Counted from the stretch's first letter, positions 1 through 8,010 are shown. The stretch: DNA of 21,844 nucleotides from UBA1268 sp002694955 (GCA_028066355.1 JALCBP010000042.1:1-21844); one strand, 5' to 3'. The notes: generated from the sequence alone by a model not told the origin. Program-made: numbers and translations.

Positions 1-1060
1 GTAGGTAGAGGTGACCATCGGCATACACGGTGGCACCTTTTCCGGCACTTCGTCCGGCGTAGGCAAGTTCTCCACTGTCGAGATTAAGACAGCGGAATGT
101 TCCGCCGCTTGATCCGTAGATATGGCCATCAAGAAACACGACTCCACCATGATGATTCATGATTTCTTTGTTAGCGTAAAGCTGCTCTGCCTGCCAGTTC
201 GTGCCATCTTTTGTGACTCGGAAAGCATTGCACCCGATGCCATAGCCTGATGTTACGAACACGGTGTTCTCTTGAACAATCGGTGTTGAGATAACAGCCG
301 TCTTGCCTTCCCGGTCTGCTTGCCAAAGAACGGTCCCAGAGTTGGGGTCGATGCCGGCGACACTCTTTCCAGTTAGTTGTACGTATTGTCGAGTGCCATC
401 AATCGTTGCGATGATCACAGATGAATAGCCAGCAGGATCAGTCCAGCCCTTTGTCTGCCAGAGTTTCTCTCCTGTCTTTCTGTTTAAGGCGAGCAGGGTG
501 CCGTCAGTACCTCCAGGGGTACAGATCACCCGATCACCATCCACAAGCGGCGACTCACTGTACTTCCATCCAGACATCATCTTTCCACCATATTCATCAA
601 CAAGATTGACCGACCATTTTGTGGTACCACTCTTTGCATCCAAGCAAACAACGTCTGCGTACTGGTTTAAAACAAAAACGTCGTCGTTATCTATAGTTGG
701 TGTACCACGGGGGCCTGGGTACCGCTTGTGGCCACCGGCTTCACCAATGCGAGTTTTCCAGATAGGTGAACCGTCAGTTTCATCAAGGACAATCACATAA
801 CTTCCATCATCAAGATCACCCATTGTGAAGATGCGACCGTTGGCTATGGCGACACTCGAATACCCTCCGCCAAGACCTGTTGCTTTCCAGGCGAGTGGGG
901 GGCCATCCTCTGGCCAAATTGCAAGAAGGCCAGTCTCGTTTGATTTCGCATCGCGGTTTGCACCTCGCCATTGGGCCCAGTCTTCACCATAAGAAGGTGA
1001 ACCAAAAGAGCAGATCGAGAGTGTTGAAATCAAAAGTAGCAAAACGAAGCGAGATAGCAT
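1..1060 (-). CDS. PQQ-type beta-propeller (BamB-like) exported protein, partial (3' end beyond window)
   Basis: Reading the minus strand from the ATG at 1060-1058 gives an open frame of 353 codons that runs off the left edge, so the C-terminus is missing. The first 25 or so residues (MLSRFVLLLLISTL...) form a Sec signal peptide ending near SYG-ED. The mature protein begins DWAQWRGANRD, the opening typical of planctomycete PQQ-like quinoprotein propellers. Blade-like repeats follow (VFVLNQYADVVCLDAKSG, LLALNRKTGEKLWQ, VAGIDPNSGTVLWQ, FRCLNLDSGE). The family includes BamB and quinoprotein dehydrogenases. Many planctomycete members are exported proteins of unknown substrate, and I see no proof of PQQ binding or catalysis. 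An AGGAAA ribosome site lies about 6 bases before the ATG. The gene is divergent from the EF-hand hydrolase at 1279 across 218 bases. Family confidence is high, function is open. Confidence 0.88.
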   Translation of the reverse strand, partial: MLSRFVLLLLISTLSICSFGSPSYGEDWAQWRGANRDAKSNETGLLAIWPEDGPPLAWKATGLGGGYSSVAIANGRIFTMGDLDDGSYVIVLDETDGSPIWKTRIGEAGGHKRYPGPRGTPTIDNDDVFVLNQYADVVCLDAKSGTTKWSVNLVDEYGGKMMSGWKYSESPLVDGDRVICTPGGTDGTLLALNRKTGEKLWQTKGWTDPAGYSSVIIATIDGTRQYVQLTGKSVAGIDPNSGTVLWQADREGKTAVISTPIVQENTVFVTSGYGIGCNAFRVTKDGTNWQAEQLYANKEIMNHHGGVVFLDGHIYGSSGGTFRCLNLDSGELAYAGRSAGKGATVYADGHLYL

Positions 1061-1278
1061 GTCGTGTTTCCTGTGGGTTGGAACAGCATTGTGTTGGCAC
1101 AGTAGCAATCCAGTTGCTTTAGTTTGGATTGGAGCAGTGAAAGAGTACAACCCCATCCCCAGATTTACTCAATTCGACTTATTCTGTTCATCATTTTTTA
1201 TTCGAAACAAAATCGTCTACAAGCAGTTCAATACATTGGTGTCGCGTGTCAAGTAGTTAGGAAGCAGTAGGGTGTCTG

Positions 1279-2490
1279 ATGAAGAAGCGGTTTTGTTTTG
1301 TTGCGATTCTTGCAATCTCTTGTCTTTCTTGTGCTATGTATTTTGTTAAGGCAGATACATTTGCTGAAAAAATACTTCGGTCATTTCCTCAGGCTGATAG
1401 GAATAACGACGGGGTGCTTTCAGCGGAGGAAGAGGCTTTTGTGATCCAGCGGGTGATGCAACGGTATCCGCAGGCTGATCAGGATGGTGACGGGGTGCTT
1501 TCAGAAACTGAAAAACAGGACCTCATCCAAAAGGCCTCACAAAGGGGCAAAAAGCAACGGCCGAGTTCGCCAAGCCGCTCAGGAACGAATAGCCAAAATG
1601 CAGACGCGGTTCTCAAACAGCTTGGCCTCAAAGGTGATTTAGATATTGAATACCGAAAAAACACGAAGCAACAGAGGAACCGCCTTGATTTCATTTACCC
1701 AAAAACCAAGGTGTACGAACGAGCACCACTTTTCATCTACATTCACGGTGGCGGTAACACAGGCGGTACAAAAAACGCCCTCTACAACAAGAGTTCTTTG
1801 ATATTAAAAGAACTGACGGAATCGGGGATTGCAGTAGCCACCATTGACTACAGAGTCTTTGGTGCGGGGGAAGAGTTGGGATTTCATCAACTATTCGAGG
1901 ACTGCAAAGATGCATTGCGATTTCTGGCAAAAAATTCTGACCGATATGGGATCGACCCGCATAAGTTCATCACATGGGGGACTTCGGCCGGGGGTTCCAA
2001 AGCACTGGTTACGGCATTAACGGAAAGCGACTTTCTGCCCGGTGAGAACGCTGGACCAGAAACAGAACACACAGTGATCGGTGCAATCTCGTTCTATGGT
2101 GTGACCACCTATCTCGTTCCAGAGCTTTGGGAAAAGCGGCTTGAGAGATTTCCGGGCCGGAGTGAATCAAAAGGTGCGATGATGTTCAAACCATCGCATG
2201 GCATGGGTGTTGAGGAAATCAAGAAACTGGTCAGCGCGGACCAACATTTGACAGCAGATAGCCCGCCGATCCTGTTGGTGCATGGTGATACCGACCCTGT
2301 CGTACCGATCGAACTTTCCAAGCATCTCTACAATGTGGCAAAAGAGCGCGACATCGACGTCGAACTAGTTGAAGTAAAAAATGCAGGTCATGGTTTTAAG
2401 CCGGTTCAGGGTACGAGCAATCCACCCTCTATGACGTGGGACGAAACGCAACAACTTGTGGTAAGGCACGTGCTGGAATGGATTCAATGA
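1279..2490 (+). CDS. Exported alpha/beta hydrolase (esterase-like) with N-terminal EF-hand pair
   Basis: 403 residues. Residues 1-25 are a signal peptide; AISC at 12-15 could also act as a lipobox, so a lipoprotein is possible. Two canonical EF-hand loops follow at 40-51 (D40, N42, D44, S48, E51) and 67-78 (D67, D69, D71, S75, E78), then a basic Ser/Gln linker to about 110. The hydrolase domain has the oxyanion-hole motif HGGG (156-159), the nucleophile elbow GTSAGG (Ser236), HGDTDP with probable catalytic Asp339, and GHGF with His371, so the triad looks complete. The family includes carbohydrate esterases and other carboxylesterases; the neighbouring sulfatases suggest de-esterification of a polysaccharide, but that is inference. 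It is a paralogue of the gene at 5064, and its stop lies 65 bases from the end of the convergent sulfatase gene. An AGGG about 8 bases upstream supports the ATG. Confidence 0.88.
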   Translation: MKKRFCFVAILAISCLSCAMYFVKADTFAEKILRSFPQADRNNDGVLSAEEEAFVIQRVMQRYPQADQDGDGVLSETEKQDLIQKASQRGKKQRPSSPSRSGTNSQNADAVLKQLGLKGDLDIEYRKNTKQQRNRLDFIYPKTKVYERAPLFIYIHGGGNTGGTKNALYNKSSLILKELTESGIAVATIDYRVFGAGEELGFHQLFEDCKDALRFLAKNSDRYGIDPHKFITWGTSAGGSKALVTALTESDFLPGENAGPETEHTVIGAISFYGVTTYLVPELWEKRLERFPGRSESKGAMMFKPSHGMGVEEIKKLVSADQHLTADSPPILLVHGDTDPVVPIELSKHLYNVAKERDIDVELVEVKNAGHGFKPVQGTSNPPSMTWDETQQLVVRHVLEWIQ

Positions 2491-2509
2491 CCTAGCCTGT
2501 CGTCAAAAC

Positions 2510-2540
2510 CAGTGAGTCAATTTGCTTCAATGATTCACTG
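2510..2540. terminator. Candidate bidirectional terminator hairpin between convergent genes
   Basis: A 10-base stem pairs 2510-2519 (CAGTGAGTCA) with 2531-2540 (TGATTCACTG), with one G-T pair and an 11-base loop. It sits in the 65-base gap between the stops of the EF-hand hydrolase and the convergent sulfatase. There is no clear T-run on either side, so an intrinsic terminator is plausible but not assured. Confidence 0.35.
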
Positions 2541-2555
2541 TCATAGATAGACCGT

Positions 2556-4043
2556 TTAGTTCTTCTTGCCTTTGTTCTTCTTCGCTCTTCCCGGAAGATC
2601 TGCTGAAATTGATCCCTCAGGTCGGATCATAGTTGCAGTTGGGCGCTTATTCGCCTGGATGTTAGCAATATGTTTCTCGTAGGCCGTTGCAAGCCGGGCT
2701 GCAATTTCGGGATGCTCCTCAGCAAGATTCCTGGTTTCTCCAATGTCGGCGTCGGTATCGTAGAGCTGTGTTGGTAGCGGAGAGGGTTTGCGTCCGGCAG
2801 GAACTGGGTCACGGCGGCTGCCACTCTTACCTTCTTGCCACGGATAGAATTTCCACTTCCCAGAGCGGACGGTACCCGGTCCGTGCATGAGGACGTATTC
2901 TTTGTGGGGGCTTCGTGCATCTTGCTTTCCGGTCATGAGGGGCCAGATGTCATGGCCGTCAATTTTGTTTTGTGGAAGTTCACCACCGCAGAGTTTTGCA
3001 AAGGTGGGAAGAAGGTCGATGGTGGCTGCGACCTCAGTGCATCTTTGCCCGGCAGGAATATGACCGGGCCATCGCATGACGGTTGGCTCACGAATGCCGC
3101 CGTCGTAGACACTCCCTTTTTTTGAGCGAAAGGGCAGGGATGAGCCAACTGCTGCACCGTTGTCGCTTGTGAATATAACAAGAGTATTCTCATCAATGCC
3201 AGCTTCCTTGACGGCCTTGAGTACCTCACCTACCGACCAGTCGATTTCTTCGATGGCATCATGAATGAGGACATCTCCAGTTCCCTCTGTCTTGGCAAAA
3301 GCTTCAGAGACGTGGAGAGGTCGGTGAACCATGGTGTGCGGCAAATAAAGAAAAAATGGTTCGTCTTTGCACGTGTTGATGAATGCGATGGCTTCTTCGG
3401 TATATTTCTTTGTGATGGTGTTTTGGTCGACAGGGTACTCGATAATTTCTTCATCTCGCATCAGTGGAACTTTGTTTTTTTCCCGATGCCCTGATGTAAC
3501 TTCTTTGAGCGTGAGCCCTTCTCGAAGAACAATGTCTTTGGCAAGTTTGTTGGCAGGATCTCTCCACATGTCATTGCTGTAGGGAATTCCGTAGTAGCTT
3601 TCAAACCCTTGGTATGTCGGAAGGCAGGGTGGAAGATGGCCGAGATGCCATTTGCCAACACAGGCGGTGCGGTACCCTGCGTCTTTCAACATGTCGGCGA
3701 TGGTGACTTCGTCAGGATGGAGGCCCTCGTCACTGCGTGGGAAGAGGACAGGGCTCATGGAAACTCTCTGGTAGTGAGTCCCAGTCAAAAGTGATGTACG
3801 CGATCCAGAGCAGACCGCACAGCCGACGTAGAAGTCATCAAAGACCATTCCCTCGGCAGCCATCTGGTCAAGGTTGGGAGTTTTGGGAATGGTGGCCCCG
3901 TTAAAACCAACATCGCCATATCCCATATCATCGATAAAGATGAGAATCACGTTGGGTTGTGGTGCAGCCGATTGAGACTCATGCAACGGTATGAAAACAA
4001 AAGATAGCGCGCAGAGTAAGGTGGCGCGGAGTCGGAATGTCAT
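2556..4043 (-). CDS. Arylsulfatase A-like exported sulfatase with non-canonical CSGSR active site
   Basis: 495 residues from the ATG at 4043. The frame stays open for 21 more codons upstream, but the signal peptide (MTFRLRATLLCALSFVF) begins here. Type I sulfatases hydrolyse sulfate esters using a formylglycine made from an active-site cysteine. Visible features are the metal-binding Asp pair D38-D39 after NVILIFI, the active-site segment C78-S-G-S-R82 followed by TSLLTG, GKWHLG (130-135), GIPYSNDM (152-159), HTMVH (236-240) and SDNG with D294-N295. The order and the GIPYSNDM block resemble arylsulfatase A. The odd point is Gly in place of the conserved Pro of CxPxR, which the formylglycine-generating enzyme normally reads. 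The C-terminus is strongly basic (RAKKNKGKKN). It may be co-transcribed with the small membrane protein upstream. The fold is certain; activity and substrate are not. Confidence 0.92.
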   Translation of the reverse strand: MTFRLRATLLCALSFVFIPLHESQSAAPQPNVILIFIDDMGYGDVGFNGATIPKTPNLDQMAAEGMVFDDFYVGCAVCSGSRTSLLTGTHYQRVSMSPVLFPRSDEGLHPDEVTIADMLKDAGYRTACVGKWHLGHLPPCLPTYQGFESYYGIPYSNDMWRDPANKLAKDIVLREGLTLKEVTSGHREKNKVPLMRDEEIIEYPVDQNTITKKYTEEAIAFINTCKDEPFFLYLPHTMVHRPLHVSEAFAKTEGTGDVLIHDAIEEIDWSVGEVLKAVKEAGIDENTLVIFTSDNGAAVGSSLPFRSKKGSVYDGGIREPTVMRWPGHIPAGQRCTEVAATIDLLPTFAKLCGGELPQNKIDGHDIWPLMTGKQDARSPHKEYVLMHGPGTVRSGKWKFYPWQEGKSGSRRDPVPAGRKPSPLPTQLYDTDADIGETRNLAEEHPEIAARLATAYEKHIANIQANKRPTATMIRPEGSISADLPGRAKKNKGKKN

Positions 4044-4104
4044 AGTGGAACCTAGTTTGTTTGATGCTTTCAAGGAATGTAGAAGAAGAAGTGATACCAG
4101 ATTC

Positions 4105-4131
4105 ATTTTATTTTTTCATAATTACCAGCAA
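4105..4131 (-). promoter_or_regulatory. Weak candidate promoter for the arylsulfatase A-like gene
   Basis: On the minus strand TTGCTG (4131-4126) is followed after 15 bases by TAAAAT (4110-4105), about 60 bases upstream of the sulfatase ATG. The short spacer makes this a poor sigma70 match, and planctomycete promoter consensus is poorly defined. It is offered only as a place to look. Confidence 0.18.
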
Positions 4132-4292
4132 GTAGAAATTTGAAGGGCGATTCAGAACAGTTTCGACAATCAAAATCCTTTTTACGTGTCCTGTGCGTTA
4201 TTCGCTTTATATTTCTGAATCCTTGGAATCAATTTCTTGTTTTCTATCTAAAGCTTTGTCCGTTGCTTGTTGTACTTGGGGTGAGTGTGTGT

Positions 4293-4577
4293 CTACCGAT
4301 GGCTTGGCAATGGTTTGAGTTTCACCCAACAAAGCCTCACCGCTGTGATGGTGGACCAGAGTAAAAATACGCCATAGCCAAGACGCCACCCCCAGTGAGT
4401 TCCCGGTTCGAAGCTTGCAAGAAATCCAAAAAGCAAAAAGGGGACGGGTGCGAGCACAAGAAAGGCCAGAAGTGATCGAGTGATCATTGATAACGGTTGT
4501 TTTCGTATTGCTACGAATAGCAGGATCGGGAATGAACCCAGTATTCCAATCACTGCCGCAAGAAATAGGTACTGCAT
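4293..4577 (-). CDS. Putative small membrane protein, three transmembrane segments
   Basis: 94 residues, not assigned to any family I recognise. Hydrophobic stretches at about 4-24, 34-54 and 63-83 are separated by short polar loops containing RKQP and EPGTHWGWR, and the C-terminus is basic. That regular pattern is unlikely for a chance frame and is the main reason for calling it. No strong ribosome site precedes the ATG (the upstream bases are ATAACAAGACATC), which lowers confidence. It lies 249 bases upstream of the sulfatase on the same strand and could share a transcript with it. No catalytic motif is visible. Confidence 0.5.
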   Translation of the reverse strand: MQYLFLAAVIGILGSFPILLFVAIRKQPLSMITRSLLAFLVLAPVPFLLFGFLASFEPGTHWGWRLGYGVFLLWSTITAVRLCWVKLKPLPSHR

Positions 4578-4674
4578 GATGTCTTGTTATTTTCTAACGA
4601 GTTGCTCTATGGAAATATGTTTCAGAGCGACTGCAAGGTGTGTCACTCTTCGTTGAATTTCGTTAGCGAACAAA

Positions 4675-4712
4675 CTGTACTTTGAAATGCTAGCTGTACT
4701 TTGAAATGCTGG
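4675..4712. repeat. Two-copy 19-base direct tandem repeat
   Basis: CTGTACTTTGAAATGCTAG at 4675-4693 is followed immediately by CTGTACTTTGAAATGCTGG at 4694-4712, 18 of 19 bases identical. It could be a simple slippage duplication or a doubled regulator site in a divergent intergenic region. The sequence does not decide between these. Confidence 0.85.
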
Positions 4713-4955
4713 ATGAGCCCGAAGAGTCATCGTTCCAAAAATTCTTCTTCTCGTTCATCGCATCCATCTTCTTCTGAATCGTTGTTCCGTGATGTGATGC
4801 TAACAAAAGCAGTTATGCCGCAACTTGACGCGATAGTACAAAAGGCTGAGTTGATAGTACTAGTTCGTTCCGCGAGTGAACGCGTTATGTCGCATTTGCC
4901 GTAGGCTTGTCACGATATCGCTTTATCACCGACTCGAGTTGTTGGGCTCAAGAAG

Positions 4956-4984
4956 TTGACTTCCATCTATTTGGCACAGATGAT
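4956..4984 (+). promoter_or_regulatory. Candidate sigma70-type promoter of the seven-gene run
   Basis: TTGACT (4956-4961, five of six consensus -35 bases) is followed by a 17-base spacer and GATGAT (4979-4984, four of six -10 bases). This predicts transcription starting near 4991 and a leader of about 70 bases before the ATG at 5064. A coding start at the TTG at 4956 would fall inside this -35, which favours the downstream ATG. The evidence is pattern match only. Confidence 0.3.
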
Positions 4985-5063
4985 TCGAAACAAAGTGAAG
5001 GGAATACAGTTAAATAGAAGAGCATCCAAGAAAATTACTGGTTCAGGAAGACTAAGATACCTT

Positions 5064-6281
5064 ATGAAAAAAATTGCCTTGCCCGTTTCGATCGTTCTTT
5101 TGGTTTGCATTCTGTATGGGCCGACTTTCTCACAAGCCGACAACACAGTTGCAGAAAAAATACTGGAGTACTTTCCTCAGGCAGACACCAATAAAGACGG
5201 GGTGCTTTCAGAGGACGAAGAGGCTGCCGCAAGCCGGCGTGCAATCCAACGGTATCCCAAAGCCGATGTGGACGGAGATGGCTCTCTTTCAGATAGCGAG
5301 AAAGAGCAGTTCTTGAGGCGGGTCAGTGCTCTGCGAAAACGAATGAATGACACAAGCCCGCCGAGCGGTGGGTTTTTCGGTGGTGGAAAGTCAAAGTCTG
5401 GGCGAGAGCCAAGTTTTGGAAATGTGAAGTATGGGGAGAATGAGCGAAACGTGTTTGATATCTGGCTTGCCGACTCAGAGGCGCCAACACCGCTGGCAGT
5501 CTACATTCATGGAGGCGGCTTCACGAGTGGCAGTAAAGAAAAACTGAAGACCGAAACATTAGCGGCGTTACTTGATGCAGGAATTTCTGTTGCCGCTATC
5601 AACTATCGTTTTGTCACAACAGACCCTCTACCAACTGCGCATCATGATGCGAGGAGAGCCATTCAATTCATGCGGTCAAAGGCTGATGAGTGGAATATCG
5701 ATACGAATCGGGTGGCGGCATTTGGCGGTTCTGCCGGAGCCCAGATCTGTATGTGGCTAGCCTATAGCGATGATATGGCCGACGCCACCAGCGATGATCC
5801 TGTTGAACGAGAGTCAACGCGACTGCTGTGCGTAGCTACAGCAGGTGGTCAGACATCAGCAGAGCGAGACTTTTACATCGAGAACATTCTGCCACTCTTG
5901 GGTGAGAACGTTCCTGTTGAGGTACTTGTAAAGTCTTTCAATGGTGAGAACGATCCAGAGAAGATTCGCATGAAAATGTGGGGAGCTGATTCCCTTGAAG
6001 AAGTGGATGAAACGACAAAGCAATGTTCCGCACTCCGCCTCATATCGTCTGATGATCCACCGATTTTTATGAGTTACGGAATGGCACCGGATGCGAAGAA
6101 GCCCAGTGGCGATAAGAAGCGTTTGAGAGGGTGGCTCATTCATCATGTGGTTTTCGGAACAAAGCTCAAAGAAAGGGCTGACGAACTTGGTGTTGAGGCG
6201 GACCTGTCCTACCCAGGTTCAGGTTCAAAGTATCAGTCGAATGTTGCCTTTTTTTGTGACAAGTTGCTTGAAGGAAAATGA
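5064..6281 (+). CDS. Exported alpha/beta hydrolase with N-terminal EF-hand pair (paralogue of gene at 1279)
   Basis: 405 residues from the ATG at 5064, chosen because a signal peptide (MKKIALPVSIVLLVCILY...) starts there; the frame continues upstream to a TTG at 4956. Mature sequence starts near SQA-DN. EF-hand loops lie at 41-52 (D41, N43, D45, S49, E52) and 68-79 (D68, D70, D72, S76, E79). After a Gly/Ser/Lys linker (about 97-118), the hydrolase domain shows HGGG (149-152) and the nucleophile elbow GGSAGA (Ser223). The C-terminal part differs from the 1279 product: instead of HGDxDP and GHGF it has SYGMAPDA (337-344) and IHHVVFG (359-365), so the acid and base residues cannot be assigned surely. 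It is first in the plus-strand run, 55 bases before the DMFase-like gene. Substrate unknown; an esterase on a decorated polysaccharide is inferred from neighbours. Confidence 0.88.
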   Translation: MKKIALPVSIVLLVCILYGPTFSQADNTVAEKILEYFPQADTNKDGVLSEDEEAAASRRAIQRYPKADVDGDGSLSDSEKEQFLRRVSALRKRMNDTSPPSGGFFGGGKSKSGREPSFGNVKYGENERNVFDIWLADSEAPTPLAVYIHGGGFTSGSKEKLKTETLAALLDAGISVAAINYRFVTTDPLPTAHHDARRAIQFMRSKADEWNIDTNRVAAFGGSAGAQICMWLAYSDDMADATSDDPVERESTRLLCVATAGGQTSAERDFYIENILPLLGENVPVEVLVKSFNGENDPEKIRMKMWGADSLEEVDETTKQCSALRLISSDDPPIFMSYGMAPDAKKPSGDKKRLRGWLIHHVVFGTKLKERADELGVEADLSYPGSGSKYQSNVAFFCDKLLEGK

Positions 6282-6336
6282 GTCGTAAGAGCGGCCAGTC
6301 GCTGTGAATAAGAATTAGAAGAAGAGAGGGGTTGTT

Positions 6337-7938
6337 ATGCCCGGTTCTGATACGAGCGGACGAAGAATACATCGACGAGATCTCAATAAAGGCGCAGCCA
6401 CAGCAGGTCTTGCCTTGACTGCGGGAGCACTCGGAATTCCAAAGACCTTTGGCCAGTCAAGTTTCAGCAACGATTTGATTCAGGCTGAAAATGCAAAGCC
6501 GGGCACCCGTGATTGGCTGCTTACCAAAACGCATACTGTTCCCGGCAAGATCAATAAAATTCTTGACAATGGTCGGTGCAAAGTGATTGAAGGATACTGT
6601 TCTGCAAACAGTGTTCGTGCCGGTGAAACACTTCGCATTATGGTCAGCACGAATCCTGTATCGGCGTTTAAGTTGGAGGTTTTTCGGACGGGGTACTACG
6701 GTGGAGATGGTGCGCGTCTCATGCGAACCTTTAATTCTGTGAAAGGGGTGACTCAGCCAGATCCACCTGTCGGTGAAAACTTTGTACGTGAATGCCAGTG
6801 GGAACCGAGTGTTGAGTTTGAAATTCCAAAAGATTGGCTAAGCGGTGTCTACCTTGGCAAGATGACAGCGAAAGACAGCGGCATACAGAGTTACGTTATT
6901 TTTATTGTTCGAGATGATCGTCCATGTGACTTGTTGTTTCAGTGCAGCGACCTGACATGGTCTGCTTACAACAGATGGCCTGCCGACTATTCAATCTACA
7001 CAGAGCATAAAGACTGGACGAGCATCGGTGCACCGAGTGGAATGGTCAGCTTTGATCGTCCCTACGGTTTGTTTACACATCCCGTAAACAAGATAAAGAC
7101 GTCAGGTGGCAGTGGTGAGTATCTCCCATGGGAATTCCCAATGTCGTACTGGCTTGAGCAACACGGGTATGACGTGTCCTATATTTCGAATGTTGATACC
7201 CATGCGGACCCGGAAGGCTTGCTTCGTGCCAAAGGTTTTATTTCAGTAGGGCATGATGAGTATTGGAGTCAGCAGATGTATCAGAATGCCATCAAGGCTC
7301 GAGATGCTGGCGTGAGCCTGGCATTTTTTGGTGGCAACTCTGTTCTCTGTGTTGTGCCAATGGAGCCTTCAAGTTCAGGCGTCCCGAATCGCTGTATCAG
7401 GCGCGAGGGCTGGTTTTTGCCTATGCCAGAAAACATGTCGGAGGCGGCTAAGAGAATTCGGATTGAGCGAGTGCTTAATGAATCAGATTTTGAGTTGAAC
7501 ATGGGCCCTGATGGGGCACTACTCATGGGCGGAAGGCTCGATTCTGAAAACGGACGCGGCATGGGTGTTGGTGACTGGACCTGTGCAATTCCAGATCACT
7601 GGCTGTTTGCGGGAACCGGAATGAAGAAAGGTGACTCGATTAAAAATCTTTTAGGTTGGGAATGGCACGGTGCTCCCGCAATGAGTCTGCCAGGCATGCA
7701 GGTGGTTGCCGAGGGAGATGCAACGATCAATCGTAAAAAGGTTGGGCGTTACACGGCGACCGTTTACGATGGCCCGAAAGGGAATATTGTGTTCAATGCC
7801 GCAACCATCTGGTGGGCAAATGGGTTGTCCAGTCCGCCAGGTCACAAGAATCCGAGTCGGCATGGTGTCGCGCAAAAGGGGCCCGATGAGCGGGTTCAAC
7901 AAATCACCCACAACCTGTTCAAACGTATGATTTCCTAA
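6337..7938 (+). CDS. Tat-exported N,N-dimethylformamidase large-subunit-like protein
   Basis: 533 residues. The N-terminus carries a twin-arginine signal (HRRDLNKG at 12-19, then the hydrophobic AATAGLALTAGALGI), implying export of a folded, probably cofactor-loaded protein. Residues about 85-190 form a beta-sandwich with the family segment IEGYCSANSVRAGETLRI and FRTGYYGGDGARL. The catalytic-like domain follows, with WPADYS, SYISNVDTH (281-289), the hallmark GHDEYWS (305-311), FFGGNS (330-335) and a C-terminal region through FNAATIWWANGL. The founding enzyme is the iron-dependent DMF amidohydrolase, whose large subunit is longer (about 760 residues) and pairs with a small subunit; no small-subunit gene is visible here. 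Many environmental homologues are unlikely to act on DMF. Hydrolysis of an N-acyl or N-formyl sugar substituent would suit the locus, but is inference. GAGAGGGG just upstream is a good ribosome site. Confidence 0.85.
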   Translation: MPGSDTSGRRIHRRDLNKGAATAGLALTAGALGIPKTFGQSSFSNDLIQAENAKPGTRDWLLTKTHTVPGKINKILDNGRCKVIEGYCSANSVRAGETLRIMVSTNPVSAFKLEVFRTGYYGGDGARLMRTFNSVKGVTQPDPPVGENFVRECQWEPSVEFEIPKDWLSGVYLGKMTAKDSGIQSYVIFIVRDDRPCDLLFQCSDLTWSAYNRWPADYSIYTEHKDWTSIGAPSGMVSFDRPYGLFTHPVNKIKTSGGSGEYLPWEFPMSYWLEQHGYDVSYISNVDTHADPEGLLRAKGFISVGHDEYWSQQMYQNAIKARDAGVSLAFFGGNSVLCVVPMEPSSSGVPNRCIRREGWFLPMPENMSEAAKRIRIERVLNESDFELNMGPDGALLMGGRLDSENGRGMGVGDWTCAIPDHWLFAGTGMKKGDSIKNLLGWEWHGAPAMSLPGMQVVAEGDATINRKKVGRYTATVYDGPKGNIVFNAATIWWANGLSSPPGHKNPSRHGVAQKGPDERVQQITHNLFKRMIS

Positions 7939-8010
7939 GATCGGATCGTCTTGGTGCCAAAGAAGAAAAGAAAAGACATCCAAAGATCGTGGGCAATTCT
8001 TTCTGACTGG

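Larger units (their letters stand above)
4578..5063. other. 485-base non-coding stretch
   Basis: This gap separates the minus-strand small membrane protein from the plus-strand EF-hand esterase. It contains a 19-base tandem repeat (4675-4712), a candidate promoter (4956-4984) and a 67-codon Ser/Arg-rich frame at 4701-4904 that I do not regard as a gene. As the divergent intergenic region it should carry promoters for both sides. I see no RNA gene or mobile-element end in it. Confidence 0.6.

Noticed and set aside
421..1122. Plus-strand small frames over the first kilobase
   Set aside because: They are shadows of the minus-strand propeller protein, which gives a continuous, motif-rich reading from 1060 to the left edge.
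4701..4904. 67-codon plus-strand frame in the 485-base gap
   Set aside because: It begins inside the tandem repeat, has no ribosome site, and starts with a Ser/Arg-rich low-complexity stretch (SKNSSSRSSHPSSSES). No family is recognisable; a gene remnant cannot be excluded.
4956..5063. Upstream TTG start adding 36 residues to the second EF-hand esterase
   Set aside because: The added segment is basic and precedes an obvious signal peptide, and it coincides with a promoter-like TTGACT/GATGAT pair. The ATG at 5064 is preferred.
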